A DNA stretch of 32,919 bases from a virus, in the IMG/VR virus record IMGVR_UViG_3300033149_000189, positions 1 to 32,919 of that record. One strand, given 5' to 3'. Positions within the stretch are counted from its first letter, which is position 1. Every line of letters begins with the position of its first letter. Below are positions 1 through 9,038 of the stretch, piece after piece. Below the pieces are notes generated by a model. The model was not told the DNA's origin. It ran no database searches and saw nothing but the letters and a program-made list of their open reading frames with translations. The position numbers and the translations under genes are program-made.

Positions 1-3000
1 AAGTGCAATAATATTTCTTTGAGGAACATTTTTTAATTGTGGTTCCGTAATTAAATCAGTAATAACACCAAGATGAACAAGATTAACTGCATCAGCATCC
101 ATACCCTCTATTAATATGTTGGGTATTGATTTAGTACCTTTACTTGGTTTTTTGGTTGTACCTGCTCTGTTAGGGTCACCAAAAGTTAATCGCTCCAAGA
201 ACTTTCTACGTGCAGGTAAAGACAGTTGGGTTAAAAATTCTGTTGAAACCACATCATCAATCAACTTTGGTTTACCTGCTTTTATAAGACTAATAGCAGA
301 TTCTAATCCTGCAATTTCTTTTTTATAGTTATTGATAGTTTTATCAGATTTTGTTCCTGAATCAATTGAAGCTCTTCGTGATTCTATTCTACCCTCTAAT
401 TCACCTATAAGAGACTCTAAGGCTTTCTTTCTATTTACCTCAGGTATTTGAGTAAGGTTATCTCTAAACACTCTGAATGTAGCTTCATTTGATAGTATCG
501 AACCCTCACCCATTTTTACAACAGGCATTGGCACGTGACCATTAAACTCAGGATTGGCTTTCCAAAACTCATCAAACACTTGCTTGTTATCTTGGTATAT
601 TTGCTTGGCTTTTTCTACTAATGCAGATGCTTCTACAAACGTAGTATTTGCCCAAGCGGCATTCTCGTTTCCAACAGTACCTGTAAAACCTAAACCACCT
701 TTCAAGTTGTCTATAGTGGTTCCTGTTAATGGATTAACTACATTACCTGTTCTTAGTTGGTCTGATATAGTGAACACCACAGGGATTCCGTTAATTACTT
801 TTAGTGATTTAACTGACGGAAGTTTTCTATCTGTCCTACTGTTTAGTTCATCTACCTCTATGGTTACTTCTGAAGGTGTCTCATCTAAATTAGTTGATAC
901 GTTACCTGATGCCAAATCATTTATGGCTGCAGTAACATCAGTAACCTCATCAATATCAGGAACAAATCTTCCTTCTGCTTTAAAATCTACACGAGGTCCT
1001 TCAAGTGTTGCTTCGAAATCAGCCGTCTCTTGTTGGAGTGTCTTTGAAGACACTATCTCATCAATACGTGCTTGATTATTTTCTGCGACACGTGCTTGAA
1101 ACTTTGTAAGTTTTTTATCTGCTATCTGCTTGTCTGCTATACCCGCAAGGATACCATCAAGTCTCGTCTCTTCAATTGTATTGTTATCAAATGCAGTTAC
1201 ATCTGCACGTGTTGGACGTGCCACTGATTCAGGTACAACAACTTCTTCTATCACTTCGGCTTCTACTGCAACCTCCTCTCTTACGGGTAATCCTGCAGCT
1301 TCACGTTGTCTGTTAGACATACGCTCTTCCGTTTTAGGATTTCTTACAGTTTCAATATCTACTTCTTCAGTAGTCTTAACGTCTCCTGCAGCATTAGTAA
1401 CATACTCCTCATTGGTGAGTGTATTATCTTTTGAAATTGTTTCAGTAGAAAAAACATTACCTTCTTCATCTAAAAGTTGTAACTTTCTACTACCATCGAG
1501 TTGAGTGGTTACTTTGGCAATCCCTGTTTCTCCATTAGGGTCTTCATATGTAATCTTTTCTTGTGATACAGGTATTTGATTATCCTGTAATCTTTCTACC
1601 TCAGTTTCCTGAGTGGTCGTAGGTTCTGTGGTTTCCGGTTGTACGGTCCGTACTTCGCCTTCCACCGTTTGTATATCTCCGGTTTGTTCAGACGTAAATA
1701 GTCCTCTTGTTTCTGACTCTTGAATGGCATCTTCTCCAAATTTTTGTGTTAATTTATCGGCTACTTCTTGGTCGTTAGTTATTGATATAGTAGATTTCAA
1801 GAATTGTTTTTCAGACATATCTGAAAGTCTTTTCAGAAATCTTTTTCTATTCATTGAAATTCCATCTATACTATAACCCGCTCTAACATCTTCTCTGATG
1901 TCAGTGTCACTTGTAGTTTTTGTGTCTATAAAAACACTTGGAAGACTTACTTGGTCTTCTTTCTTTCTCAGTTGTTTTGTTTCTGCAAGTTCCTGAAGTT
2001 CTGCACTTATCTCTGCTATCTTGTTCTTGAATACAGACTTTCTGTTTTGTGTAGAAGACAACTCTTCTTTGGCTGCCATCAGTTCCATTGTTCTATTAAG
2101 AACATCATCAGAAACTCTACCCTCAGAAACATCTAATACGTTATTAGCATCCTTACGAAGTCCTAAGTTTAGTTGTATTCTTTGATTGGTTTCAGAATTT
2201 ATCTGACCAAGTCTTTCCATATTGTTTGCCCAATTAGAAACTCTTGTTTCAGAAGGAGCGAACACACCTTTTAATTCGTTATTAAGACCACTAACTGTTG
2301 TTAAAGTATTAGCAATGTCTACATTATTCTTAGCTCTTGAATCAATAGCCATATTAACTAAAGCAGTTGGTGTATTCATTCCAATACCACCTAATCCCTC
2401 AGCAATAATTTCTTTAAAATCTAACTCATCACCTACAGTTATTTGAGCTAATGCTTCACCTGTCATCTCTGATAACGGGTCAAATGCAACACGTTCTGCG
2501 GTTTGTGCAAGTATTTTTGTACCCTTAGAAGCGGTCTTACCTACTTTAAATAATCTACCCGCAAGACCTCCTGATAGGAAATCTATAATTGCAATTGGTA
2601 TTCCTCTTTTTAAACCTCTTTCTTTTGCTTCCGCCCATACATTCTCATCATCAAATGCTTGTGCTATTTCTTCAGGATTATGAATGTTATAATTCTGACC
2701 TGCAGATTCCAACCAAGCATTAGTATATTCTAATGCTAAATTAGTTGCCGCAAAACCTGTACGTAAACCGTACCCCAAACCTGATACTGCACCGGCTGCA
2801 GTACCTGCACCGGGAACTACACTACCTGCAACTGCACCTGTAGCGATACCGGTTCCTGTAGTAGCTCCTATGATTTTAGTTCCATAAGGCATCATCTGAC
2901 TTATAGAGTTTGCAGCCAATGAAGTCATTAATTCAAAAGGGTTGTCTAAAAAAGCATCAAATCCCTCTCTAAATCCTTTTGATGAGTAGTATCTATTCAA

Positions 3001-5004
3001 AGCCAAACTAACTTTACCTGTGTTAGCTGCCTCCATATAATCAACGATGGCTTGTGCTACTTGAGCAGTTGTGGCATCGTCATCTAAATCAGTTAATCCA
3101 AGAGATATTTTTAATATTTCATTACCTGCTTTTCCTCGATACTTACCTTCAGCTATAGAATTAGTGAAAGCCGACCAATTCTCTACCACGTCACCACGTA
3201 AATTCTCATCATACTTGGCACTTAAAAAAGTTTCAGCGACCTCATATTTATTAGCAGCTAAAGTAGATGTATCTTTTGATGCTTTATAAGAAGTTATTAT
3301 CTTATCTCTTTCCTTTGCCTGTGCTTCTGATTTTGGTTCAAACTTCATTAAGTCCTGAACGCTCATTCCAAAAGTTGACTCGGATATTTTTTCTAATTCA
3401 TTCTGTACGTATTTAGCAGCTGCATTTGTACGTGCAGCCTCCCTTGCTAATTCTTGATACTTACCATCCATATAGACATCAAAGTCATCTCTAATTTCTT
3501 GGAAGTCATCATCGGAAAAAAGACTAAACAACTCTTCTTCTTTAGTTTCAAGTTGCTTTCTTATATCATTAATATCGTTTCTTAACTGACCTGTATTGGG
3601 GTCGTAGAACTTTCCAAATCTTTCTCTCTCTTCAGGTGTAAGTTCGTCAAGTGTAAATATTCTTCTGTTTATAAAATCCACACCATCACGTGCGTCTTCG
3701 TATTCAGTAAATTGTTTTTTGTATGTTAAGTAATCATACCCTCTGTCTCTAAAAAATCTATCACCTTCTGCGTCTGCATTGTTTATATCTTTCCAAGAAC
3801 CTTTAGCGAACTCATCTGCTTCCTCTGCGGTTTCAAAGTTGAAAACCTCTCCACGTCTCAGAGCTTCTTGATATGCTTCCATACCCTCAAGTTCCATCCA
3901 ATACTCAGGGTTCTCGTGAACTATATTTTCATTTTTTAAAAACAACGTTGGATATACCACATTCTTACCGTCAATTTCTGCAGACTCAAATAATACTGTA
4001 GAAGTTGTTCCGTCAGGATTTAGTCTCTCAACGGGTCTTAATTTTTTTGCTTTCAAAGAACTTTGGATATCGTTCTTGCTTATCTCTTGACGGACCTCAT
4101 CAGGTTTACGTGCATATTTGCTAACAAATCCTCTCAGCTTTTCTGCTTCTGCATTAGCAGTGGAATCAAAGAATGGGTCAAGGTCAATATCTAAAACCTG
4201 TGGCTTCCCATCAGGACCTGTAGTAGATACCTCCATTGCATCTCCTATGCCTGTTTTTCTAAATGTAAATCCATATTTACCATATAGATTATTAAAATGT
4301 TTTACGGCTTCATCCTCTTCTAATTTTATATAGTCTGAAGTAGTACCCTCTATCGCAGAAGAAAATTCAGGGGTGGCTATCACCTCATCAGTTTCTAATT
4401 CTAACTGAGCAGAACGCTTTGCTCTCTGTTCTTTTTCTTGAGCCTGTAATGCTTCTAACGATGGTCTCTCTGCCTCGATAAGTCTTTCTGTGTATGCTCT
4501 ATCAGCTTCGAGTTGTGCTTGAGCTTGTCTATAACCCTCAGACTCCATAATCTGACGCTGAACCTGTGCTCTAAAAGCACCGGGTTGTCCCATAGATAAT
4601 TGAGACATCTCATCTAAAAAAGGTTTGGTAGGGTCTTGATAGTTTGTTGCTCGGGTATCTGTAGGAGTTACTGAGAAACCCTCAATAATCTCCTCTGTAG
4701 CTTGAATAAGAGGTGGCTTAGTAAAGGTCTCTTGTGATTCCAATGAAGAAGTTTCCGATGGTAATTCCAAATCGGAAGTGTCTTTTTTTTTTACCTCAAA
4801 CTCAACTTCTTCGTTTTGAGGCATCTGATATTTCATAAGAAACTCTTCTTTTGATTTTGTGAACAATCCATCACGAGACACTACGGCAAAAACTTTGTCT
4901 TTGTATGTGTCGCTACCGTTATATTGTTGAACAAATTCTTCGTAAGATTTAGTATAGTAACCATCTCTTACAAGAACATCATAAAGTTTTTTTAATTCCT
5001 CCAT
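1..5004 (-). CDS. Giant internal virion (ejection) protein, T7 gp16-like by position; 3' end cut by window edge
   Basis: An open frame of 1668 codons runs from the ATG at 5004 to the left edge without a stop, so the C-terminus lies outside the window. Residues 6-28 and 37-59 are a tandem repeat (pattern RDGYYTKS-EEF-QY, then RDGLFTKS-EEF-KY). Most of the rest is charged and helical. Residues about 700-760 form a Gly/Ala-rich hydrophobic stretch (GTGIATGAVAGSVVPGAGTA) that could enter a membrane. A long acidic, Glu/Thr/Val-rich region follows. It is the last gene of the set GNAT-like, small Ala/Gln-rich, 622-aa and giant protein, matching T7 gp13-gp14-gp15-gp16. A role in the ejected internal core is inferred from size, position and the glycine-zipper-like stretch. 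No lytic transglycosylase motif is visible in this part. It could also be a large polyvalent protein of the kind many phages inject. The start follows the previous stop by 9 nt. Confidence 0.72.
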   Translation of the reverse strand, partial: MEELKKLYDVLVRDGYYTKSYEEFVQQYNGSDTYKDKVFAVVSRDGLFTKSKEEFLMKYQMPQNEEVEFEVKKKDTSDLELPSETSSLESQETFTKPPLIQATEEIIEGFSVTPTDTRATNYQDPTKPFLDEMSQLSMGQPGAFRAQVQRQIMESEGYRQAQAQLEADRAYTERLIEAERPSLEALQAQEKEQRAKRSAQLELETDEVIATPEFSSAIEGTTSDYIKLEEDEAVKHFNNLYGKYGFTFRKTGIGDAMEVSTTGPDGKPQVLDIDLDPFFDSTANAEAEKLRGFVSKYARKPDEVRQEISKNDIQSSLKAKKLRPVERLNPDGTTSTVLFESAEIDGKNVVYPTLFLKNENIVHENPEYWMELEGMEAYQEALRRGEVFNFETAEEADEFAKGSWKDINNADAEGDRFFRDRGYDYLTYKKQFTEYEDARDGVDFINRRIFTLDELTPEERERFGKFYDPNTGQLRNDINDIRKQLETKEEELFSLFSDDDFQEIRDDFDVYMDGKYQELAREAARTNAAAKYVQNELEKISESTFGMSVQDLMKFEPKSEAQAKERDKIITSYKASKDTSTLAANKYEVAETFLSAKYDENLRGDVVENWSAFTNSIAEGKYRGKAGNEILKISLGLTDLDDDATTAQVAQAIVDYMEAANTGKVSLALNRYYSSKGFREGFDAFLDNPFELMTSLAANSISQMMPYGTKIIGATTGTGIATGAVAGSVVPGAGTAAGAVSGLGYGLRTGFAATNLALEYTNAWLESAGQNYNIHNPEEIAQAFDDENVWAEAKERGLKRGIPIAIIDFLSGGLAGRLFKVGKTASKGTKILAQTAERVAFDPLSEMTGEALAQITVGDELDFKEIIAEGLGGIGMNTPTALVNMAIDSRAKNNVDIANTLTTVSGLNNELKGVFAPSETRVSNWANNMERLGQINSETNQRIQLNLGLRKDANNVLDVSEGRVSDDVLNRTMELMAAKEELSSTQNRKSVFKNKIAEISAELQELAETKQLRKKEDQVSLPSVFIDTKTTSDTDIREDVRAGYSIDGISMNRKRFLKRLSDMSEKQFLKSTISITNDQEVADKLTQKFGEDAIQESETRGLFTSEQTGDIQTVEGEVRTVQPETTEPTTTQETEVERLQDNQIPVSQEKITYEDPNGETGIAKVTTQLDGSRKLQLLDEEGNVFSTETISKDNTLTNEEYVTNAAGDVKTTEEVDIETVRNPKTEERMSNRQREAAGLPVREEVAVEAEVIEEVVVPESVARPTRADVTAFDNNTIEETRLDGILAGIADKQIADKKLTKFQARVAENNQARIDEIVSSKTLQQETADFEATLEGPRVDFKAEGRFVPDIDEVTDVTAAINDLASGNVSTNLDETPSEVTIEVDELNSRTDRKLPSVKSLKVINGIPVVFTISDQLRTGNVVNPLTGTTIDNLKGGLGFTGTVGNENAAWANTTFVEASALVEKAKQIYQDNKQVFDEFWKANPEFNGHVPMPVVKMGEGSILSNEATFRVFRDNLTQIPEVNRKKALESLIGELEGRIESRRASIDSGTKSDKTINNYKKEIAGLESAISLIKAGKPKLIDDVVSTEFLTQLSLPARRKFLERLTFGDPNRAGTTKKPSKGTKSIPNILIEGMDADAVNLVHLGVITDLITEPQLKNVPQRNIIAL
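1037..1054. repeat. 18-bp palindrome, copy 1 of 4 (inside the giant gene)
   Basis: The plus strand reads AGTGTCTTTGAAGACACT. In the frame of the giant protein the minus strand encodes V-S-S-K-T-L, whereas copy 4 encodes E-C-L-Q-R-H-S in another frame. The same DNA sequence is therefore kept in different codon contexts. Confidence 0.92.
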
Positions 5005-5013
5005 AAATATTTA

Positions 5014-6882
5014 TTAATCAAGTTCACCACCACTACTACCGGCTTTTATAACACCGTATTGGTCAATATAACTTTCTTTACCTTTTTGGTCTAATATCAA
5101 ATTTTGTTTTTTTCTTGCGTGGGCAAGAACTGCTTTCTTAACTTCTTCAAATTGAGTTGCTACAGTAGCTTTGTTTTTTAAATCTATTTCAAACAATTTA
5201 CCGTCAATATTGACGTTTATACCTCTACCATAACCATATTCAGTTACTTTAATCTTATCGGTTCCCGGAATATTAGCTATTTGAGTTTGCAACGCTTGAA
5301 CTGCAGCATCTTCTTGTGCTTTACTCATTGCGGCACCTGCATCTTTAAGAACGGATTGAGCATTAAATTTAGCACCTTCGTTTTTGTCGAATGCCGCATC
5401 GAATCCAAGACGTTGGTCTTCTTGAACTTCATCTAATCCTGTAGATGTCGGATTAAAGTCTTTGTCAAATCTAATCTTACCTCTCTTAGCAATCTCATCA
5501 AAGTTCTGAATCTTTTGTTTGTCTGTCAACAACTTATTAGCGATACCCTCAACAAAAGCTCGTTGACTTAATGTGTTTCCGTCAGCATCTTTAAATTTAA
5601 AAACTTCAACCTTACCATTGATAGTAAATTCGATTCCTTCAGGAGTTCTTCTCAATCTTGAAATATTATTATTAAGACCTCTAATAGAAGAAGCTGCGGA
5701 TTTTACTGTGTTATTATCACCGTAATAAAGAGCTGCTATGTTAGACATTACATCTACTTGTGAATCTTTAAGGTCCTCACCTTCTGTTACCTGAGTTGGT
5801 TCGTATGGTGTAGTACCTGCTGATTTAGCTTGAGTCTTAACATCTATATTAGCACGAATAGCTATTCTCATAGCTTCCTCTACAACCTCTCTCTGTCCGT
5901 CTTTAAACACAGGTTCTCCTGCTGCGTTTTTACTTCTATCTAAGTAGATTAACTTTCCTGTTTTGTCTGCCTTCCACTCTTCTTCATCATAAGTAAAAGT
6001 ATACCTTTCACTTGTTCCCGGTACAGTTAACTTTCTGTCTGTTAGAACTGATGCCACATCATTCTTGTTAATCATCATTGCTCCAACTTGGTCTGACTCC
6101 CAATCTTTATAGGTTGCAGAAAAATCCTCACCCTCCAAACCGAAATCGTGTTGCTTTGCATCAATCTTAGTGATGATAGTATTTAAACTTCCTTGACCTG
6201 CATATTTAACAATAGCCTCTTCTAATGTACCTAATTGTTCTGCAGCCGCAGCAGCCGCACCATTCAAATCAAACCTATTGTATTTTTGTTTTAATCTTTG
6301 GCGTAGTTCATTAACAGAAGTAAAGTCATTTGGGTTTTTACTCATCTCTAATACTCCTGTCTTTTCGTTTTTTACCATTCTACCGATGCTTACCACACCG
6401 TTTGTTGGGTTGATATACCCTCTTGAATTTCTTAAGTTAGCGAGTCCTTCGGCTTGTTCCATCTCCCACACCTCACGGAATGCGGATTCATCTCCATCCC
6501 AACGTGCCATTTTTTCCGAGTACTCGTCTTGATATTCTTTAGCAAGGTCAAACATTCTACTTGTTCCATCCTGTGCATTCTGTCTTCCTACTGTATAATC
6601 CTTTAATTTAAGCTGACCACTTTTTAATAGTCGGTCTTGCATCAATCTGTATTGTTGCATATTGTTAGCAAACTCTAATGCAAATGTATTACCTGCATCA
6701 TAGTCCCCTGTCACAGCGTTTGATAATGTTTCTCCAAACTCTCTTGACGCTTTGTCGATAGCCGCCTTTTTCTGCTCACGAATCTGAACTTCTTCCTTGA
6801 GCATATCGGACATATTCTTTCCAATCTCCGCCCAATTTATCTGACTATCTGCAGACCTTTCAGCATATTTAAAATAAGTCAT
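5014..6882 (-). CDS. Internal virion protein, T7 gp15-like by position (622 aa)
   Basis: This is a soluble, helix-rich protein of 622 aa without a signal peptide or membrane segment. It starts MTYFKYAERSADSQINWAEI and then has a long charged helical region (about residues 20-160). An Ala run (AAAAAA) lies near residue 207, and mixed alpha/beta segments follow to the end (SSGGELD). I recognise no enzyme motif. The N-terminal pattern is one I associate with structural proteins of marine Bacteroidota podoviruses. It sits between the small Ala/Gln-rich protein and the giant terminal protein, the place gp15 holds in T7, so an internal-core or cargo protein delivered into the cell is the best inference. 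The ATG at 6882 is 12 nt after the stop of the preceding gene in the same transcription unit. Confidence 0.65.
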   Translation of the reverse strand: MTYFKYAERSADSQINWAEIGKNMSDMLKEEVQIREQKKAAIDKASREFGETLSNAVTGDYDAGNTFALEFANNMQQYRLMQDRLLKSGQLKLKDYTVGRQNAQDGTSRMFDLAKEYQDEYSEKMARWDGDESAFREVWEMEQAEGLANLRNSRGYINPTNGVVSIGRMVKNEKTGVLEMSKNPNDFTSVNELRQRLKQKYNRFDLNGAAAAAAEQLGTLEEAIVKYAGQGSLNTIITKIDAKQHDFGLEGEDFSATYKDWESDQVGAMMINKNDVASVLTDRKLTVPGTSERYTFTYDEEEWKADKTGKLIYLDRSKNAAGEPVFKDGQREVVEEAMRIAIRANIDVKTQAKSAGTTPYEPTQVTEGEDLKDSQVDVMSNIAALYYGDNNTVKSAASSIRGLNNNISRLRRTPEGIEFTINGKVEVFKFKDADGNTLSQRAFVEGIANKLLTDKQKIQNFDEIAKRGKIRFDKDFNPTSTGLDEVQEDQRLGFDAAFDKNEGAKFNAQSVLKDAGAAMSKAQEDAAVQALQTQIANIPGTDKIKVTEYGYGRGINVNIDGKLFEIDLKNKATVATQFEEVKKAVLAHARKKQNLILDQKGKESYIDQYGVIKAGSSGGELD

Positions 6883-6894
6883 ATACTTTTACTT

Positions 6895-7758
6895 TTAGTT
6901 TTCGTATGGCATCGCTATAGGTGGCAATAGCGTTGGTTGAATATTAACATTAAAAGGGTCTATACCTCTTGGCTGCAATTGACCCACCGGTTGCACTAAT
7001 GGCATTGCAGTTAAATCTCTTGTCAATGGCATTAACTGTTGCTTGGTGAAATTTGATGTCATAAAATCTTGAAATTCTATTGCTGACATATCACCAACTC
7101 CCGAAACATCCACGCCCTGAAATGTATCAACCTTCGCTATATCTTGTTGTAAATTTGGATTGGCTGCTGCTGCTTTATTAAACGCTCTTGCCTGTCCACT
7201 CTTTTGATATAAAGGTACGAATTGAGCTGCTTGTTGTGCAGTCGCAGTAATACCTTGCATCCCTTGCTCCATTGCTCGTGCTCTTGCCGCTTCGGCATCA
7301 GCCGCAGCTTGTTGTGCACCCGCTACTTCTCCTAAATCTAACTGTACACCAATATCTCTAAGTCTTGATTCTTCTGCAGCTTTTAACTTTTCTAACTGTG
7401 CAAGTTCCTGTCCCATTTGAGCACGAACTTTTGCTTGTCCTTGTTGTTGAGCCATCTGAACTCTACCTGCAGTAGCTGCAGCACCTCTTGCTTCTCCTTC
7501 AACTCCTGCCTGAAGAGCAGTAGCTCCTTGAGTTAACAACGCTTCACGCTCTAACTCATAAGCCTCTTTTGGGATAGCAAGTTCCTCGTATACATTCACC
7601 TCGAGTTTCTTTCTTGCTTCAGCCATTTTCTGAGCGGCTTCTCTTTGAGCTTGTTCCATCTTACGCCTTTGTGCTCCGGCTTGTCCGAAAGACATTGCCG
7701 TACTTCCTGCAGTTGCGGCTAATCCCACTCCGGCTGCTATAGTTGTAAATGCTGCCAT
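6895..7758 (-). CDS. Small ejection protein, T7 gp14-like (287 aa)
   Basis: The first 20 residues are hydrophobic and small (MAAFTTIAAGVGLAATAGST). Residues about 28-190 are an Ala/Gln/Glu-rich helical region with heptad-like spacing (QRRKMEQAQREAAQKMAEAR), and the tail is Pro-rich with many Leu and Pro residues. This is the usual build of phage ejection proteins such as T7 gp14 and P22 gp7, which leave the virion first and form a pore in the outer membrane. The position also fits: the GNAT-like gene lies 1 nt upstream and the 622-aa gene lies downstream, as gp13-gp14-gp15 do in T7. The function is inferred from composition and synteny, since such proteins show little sequence conservation. 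Confidence 0.65.
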   Translation of the reverse strand: MAAFTTIAAGVGLAATAGSTAMSFGQAGAQRRKMEQAQREAAQKMAEARKKLEVNVYEELAIPKEAYELEREALLTQGATALQAGVEGEARGAAATAGRVQMAQQQGQAKVRAQMGQELAQLEKLKAAEESRLRDIGVQLDLGEVAGAQQAAADAEAARARAMEQGMQGITATAQQAAQFVPLYQKSGQARAFNKAAAANPNLQQDIAKVDTFQGVDVSGVGDMSAIEFQDFMTSNFTKQQLMPLTRDLTAMPLVQPVGQLQPRGIDPFNVNIQPTLLPPIAMPYEN

Positions 7759-7759
7759 A

Positions 7760-8164
7760 TTATCTTATCGTTTTAATTAGTTCTGTGTTGTATGAATCGC
7801 CTTTAGTGAAACCAAGTTTCTCATACACACTTATTAATCCTTTATGTTTTATCAGAGCATAAACATATTTATGTCCTGTATTCTTTGCTAATTGCTCTAA
7901 ATTAAAAATTAACCACTCAATTGCTTGACTACGAGTAGGTTTCTTTCTATATGTTTTAGAAGAGACTATCCAATCAACCCAAGCAACACCTGAGTTAGTG
8001 GTATAGATAAAACCCGCACACACAGGCTCGTCTCCATCTAACACCATCAAACCACTTTCGGGAAGGAAATCTTTTTGTGGAGGTTTCCATCCCCATTGCT
8101 TCCACCATTCCACGAGAATGGTTTCATAATCTTCGTCTAATAGTGGTCTGATATTTAGATTCAT
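7760..8164 (-). CDS. GNAT-fold N-acetyltransferase-like protein (T7 gp13 position)
   Basis: The 134-aa protein has the compact alpha/beta pattern of the GNAT family. It opens with NIRPLLDEDYETILVEWW, followed by beta strands near residues 38-43, 47-56 and 60-68, a helix containing AIEWLIFNLEQLAKNTGHKY, and a closing YEKLGF motif (114-119) typical of GNAT C-termini. The acetyl-CoA loop, normally R/QxxGxG/A, would fall at RKKPTRSQA (73-81) and is degenerate, so catalysis is uncertain. T7 gp13, needed for virion assembly, also sits between gp12 and gp14 and is described as GNAT-like, so this may be a morphogenesis protein rather than an enzyme. A TATCTTTG box ends 7 nt upstream of the ATG, so its mRNA may be leaderless. 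Confidence 0.75.
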   Translation of the reverse strand: MNLNIRPLLDEDYETILVEWWKQWGWKPPQKDFLPESGLMVLDGDEPVCAGFIYTTNSGVAWVDWIVSSKTYRKKPTRSQAIEWLIFNLEQLAKNTGHKYVYALIKHKGLISVYEKLGFTKGDSYNTELIKTIR

Positions 8165-8171
8165 TACACTA

Positions 8172-8179
8172 CAAAGATA
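8172..8179 (-). promoter_or_regulatory. Bacteroidota-type -7 promoter box (TATCTTTG)
   Basis: The minus strand reads TATCTTTG, matching the TAnnTTTG -7 consensus of Bacteroidota primary sigma factors. It lies between the stop at 8187 and the ATG at 8164. Only 7 nt separate the box from the ATG, so transcription would begin almost at the start codon. I see no TTTG -33 box at the usual distance; that region is coding. Confidence 0.55.
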
Positions 8180-8186
8180 GTAATTT

Positions 8187-9002
8187 TTAAGGGAATGATT
8201 TCATCACTTCGGACTCTACCGCAAATAGCTCGGAAGGGTTCTGAGATTTACCAACAGGAAGTTCTAAGAAAAACTCACAATAATGTCCTAATACACCGTG
8301 TGATTCGGCTATTGGATTCTTGATATACAAGAAGTAAGCATCCTGAATTGGTATAGGGTTAGTAGTTCCCGGAACTGTAGTTGAATCAATAATTATTTGA
8401 TTAGTTCCATTAGGTTTATTTACATTTATCTGCGTAACTACCCCTGCAAATATAGGGGTGTCGTATGGTGGAAGTGCATAATACAAATAGTCACCAACAC
8501 TTATGATGCTACCTATATTTATTTCTAACGCAAAATTAATAAAGTAATCATTAGGAGCACCACCAACAGTTTGGCTTCTTGCTATACCATTTAATGAACG
8601 TAACTCCCATTCTGATTGGTTAGTGTTAGCACCTGTTGGTCCATCGTTTCTAACAAACCCAAACCACGATGCTTCTTTTCTTTCAAACCAATCATCATCA
8701 ATGTATCCTGTAACTTGAATATCTGTAGTTAGATATGATTCCCAAGAATCATCTGCCTCAAGATTGATTGTCTTAAATAACTTGTTAGTTAATGGCTCTT
8801 GATTGAATACACTTGTAATAGTAGCGGGATAATCTACACCATAAAAATTACAGTGTCTGTTATTGGTGTTATGTCTAAATATATTACCACCCTTAAATGA
8901 ATAAAAAAACTGATTCATTCCTATCATATAATCAGGAAAGAATGAATAAAAAGAAGGAAATCCTTTTGAACCTTCGCTATATGTTAATGTATAATCTGCC
9001 AT
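8187..9002 (-). CDS. Tail-associated virion protein (271 aa)
   Basis: The protein carries the block GFPSFYSFFPDYMIGMNQFF followed by RHNTNNRHCNFYGVDYPATI and a KLFKTINLEADDSW segment. I recognise this motif series from virion or tail-stabilisation proteins of Bacteroidota podoviruses and crAss-like phages, where it can form the end of a larger tail protein. Here it is a separate gene. The second half (about 150-250) is beta-rich and ends in a predicted sandwich-like segment. It has no signal peptide or membrane segment. It follows the 1599-aa muzzle-like gene and the 307-aa Cys-rich gene, so a peripheral tail role is likely. The ATG at 9002 follows the previous stop by 36 nt, and that gap holds one copy of the 18-bp palindrome. 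Confidence 0.6.
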   Translation of the reverse strand: MADYTLTYSEGSKGFPSFYSFFPDYMIGMNQFFYSFKGGNIFRHNTNNRHCNFYGVDYPATITSVFNQEPLTNKLFKTINLEADDSWESYLTTDIQVTGYIDDDWFERKEASWFGFVRNDGPTGANTNQSEWELRSLNGIARSQTVGGAPNDYFINFALEINIGSIISVGDYLYYALPPYDTPIFAGVVTQINVNKPNGTNQIIIDSTTVPGTTNPIPIQDAYFLYIKNPIAESHGVLGHYCEFFLELPVGKSQNPSELFAVESEVMKSFP

Positions 9003-9017
9003 ATCTTATTTATTAAT

Positions 9018-9035
9018 AGTGTCTTCAAAGACACT
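9018..9035. repeat. 18-bp palindrome, copy 2 of 4 (intergenic)
   Basis: The plus strand reads AGTGTCTTCAAAGACACT, with 8-nt arms AGTGTCTT and AAGACACT around a CA centre. It sits 3 nt after the stop of the 307-aa gene and 15 nt before the ATG of the 271-aa gene. The minus strand has no T-tract after it, so it does not look like a Rho-independent terminator. The centre is in the opposite orientation to the other three copies. Confidence 0.9.
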
Positions 9036-9038
9036 GTT

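Noticed and set aside
554-1504. Two long plus-strand open frames (173 and 124 codons) opposite the giant gene
   Set aside because: They are Ser/Thr/Val-rich antisense frames of a continuous 1668-codon minus-strand frame, have no leader or promoter, and no recognisable domain. The same applies to the other plus-strand frames in the window, including 3071-3289, 4118-4333, 6278-6532, 19369-19707, 24159-24410 and 31784-32077.
7137-7319. Minus-strand 60-codon frame inside the 287-aa gene
   Set aside because: It is a shifted frame of the Ala/Gln-rich coding region with no start signal. The same reasoning excludes the minus-strand frames at 17187-17381, 17639-17845, 19484-19711 and 24490-24696.
9018-9035. 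Rho-independent terminator between the 307-aa and 271-aa genes
   Set aside because: The hairpin is there, but no T-tract follows on the minus strand, so it is listed as a repeat only.
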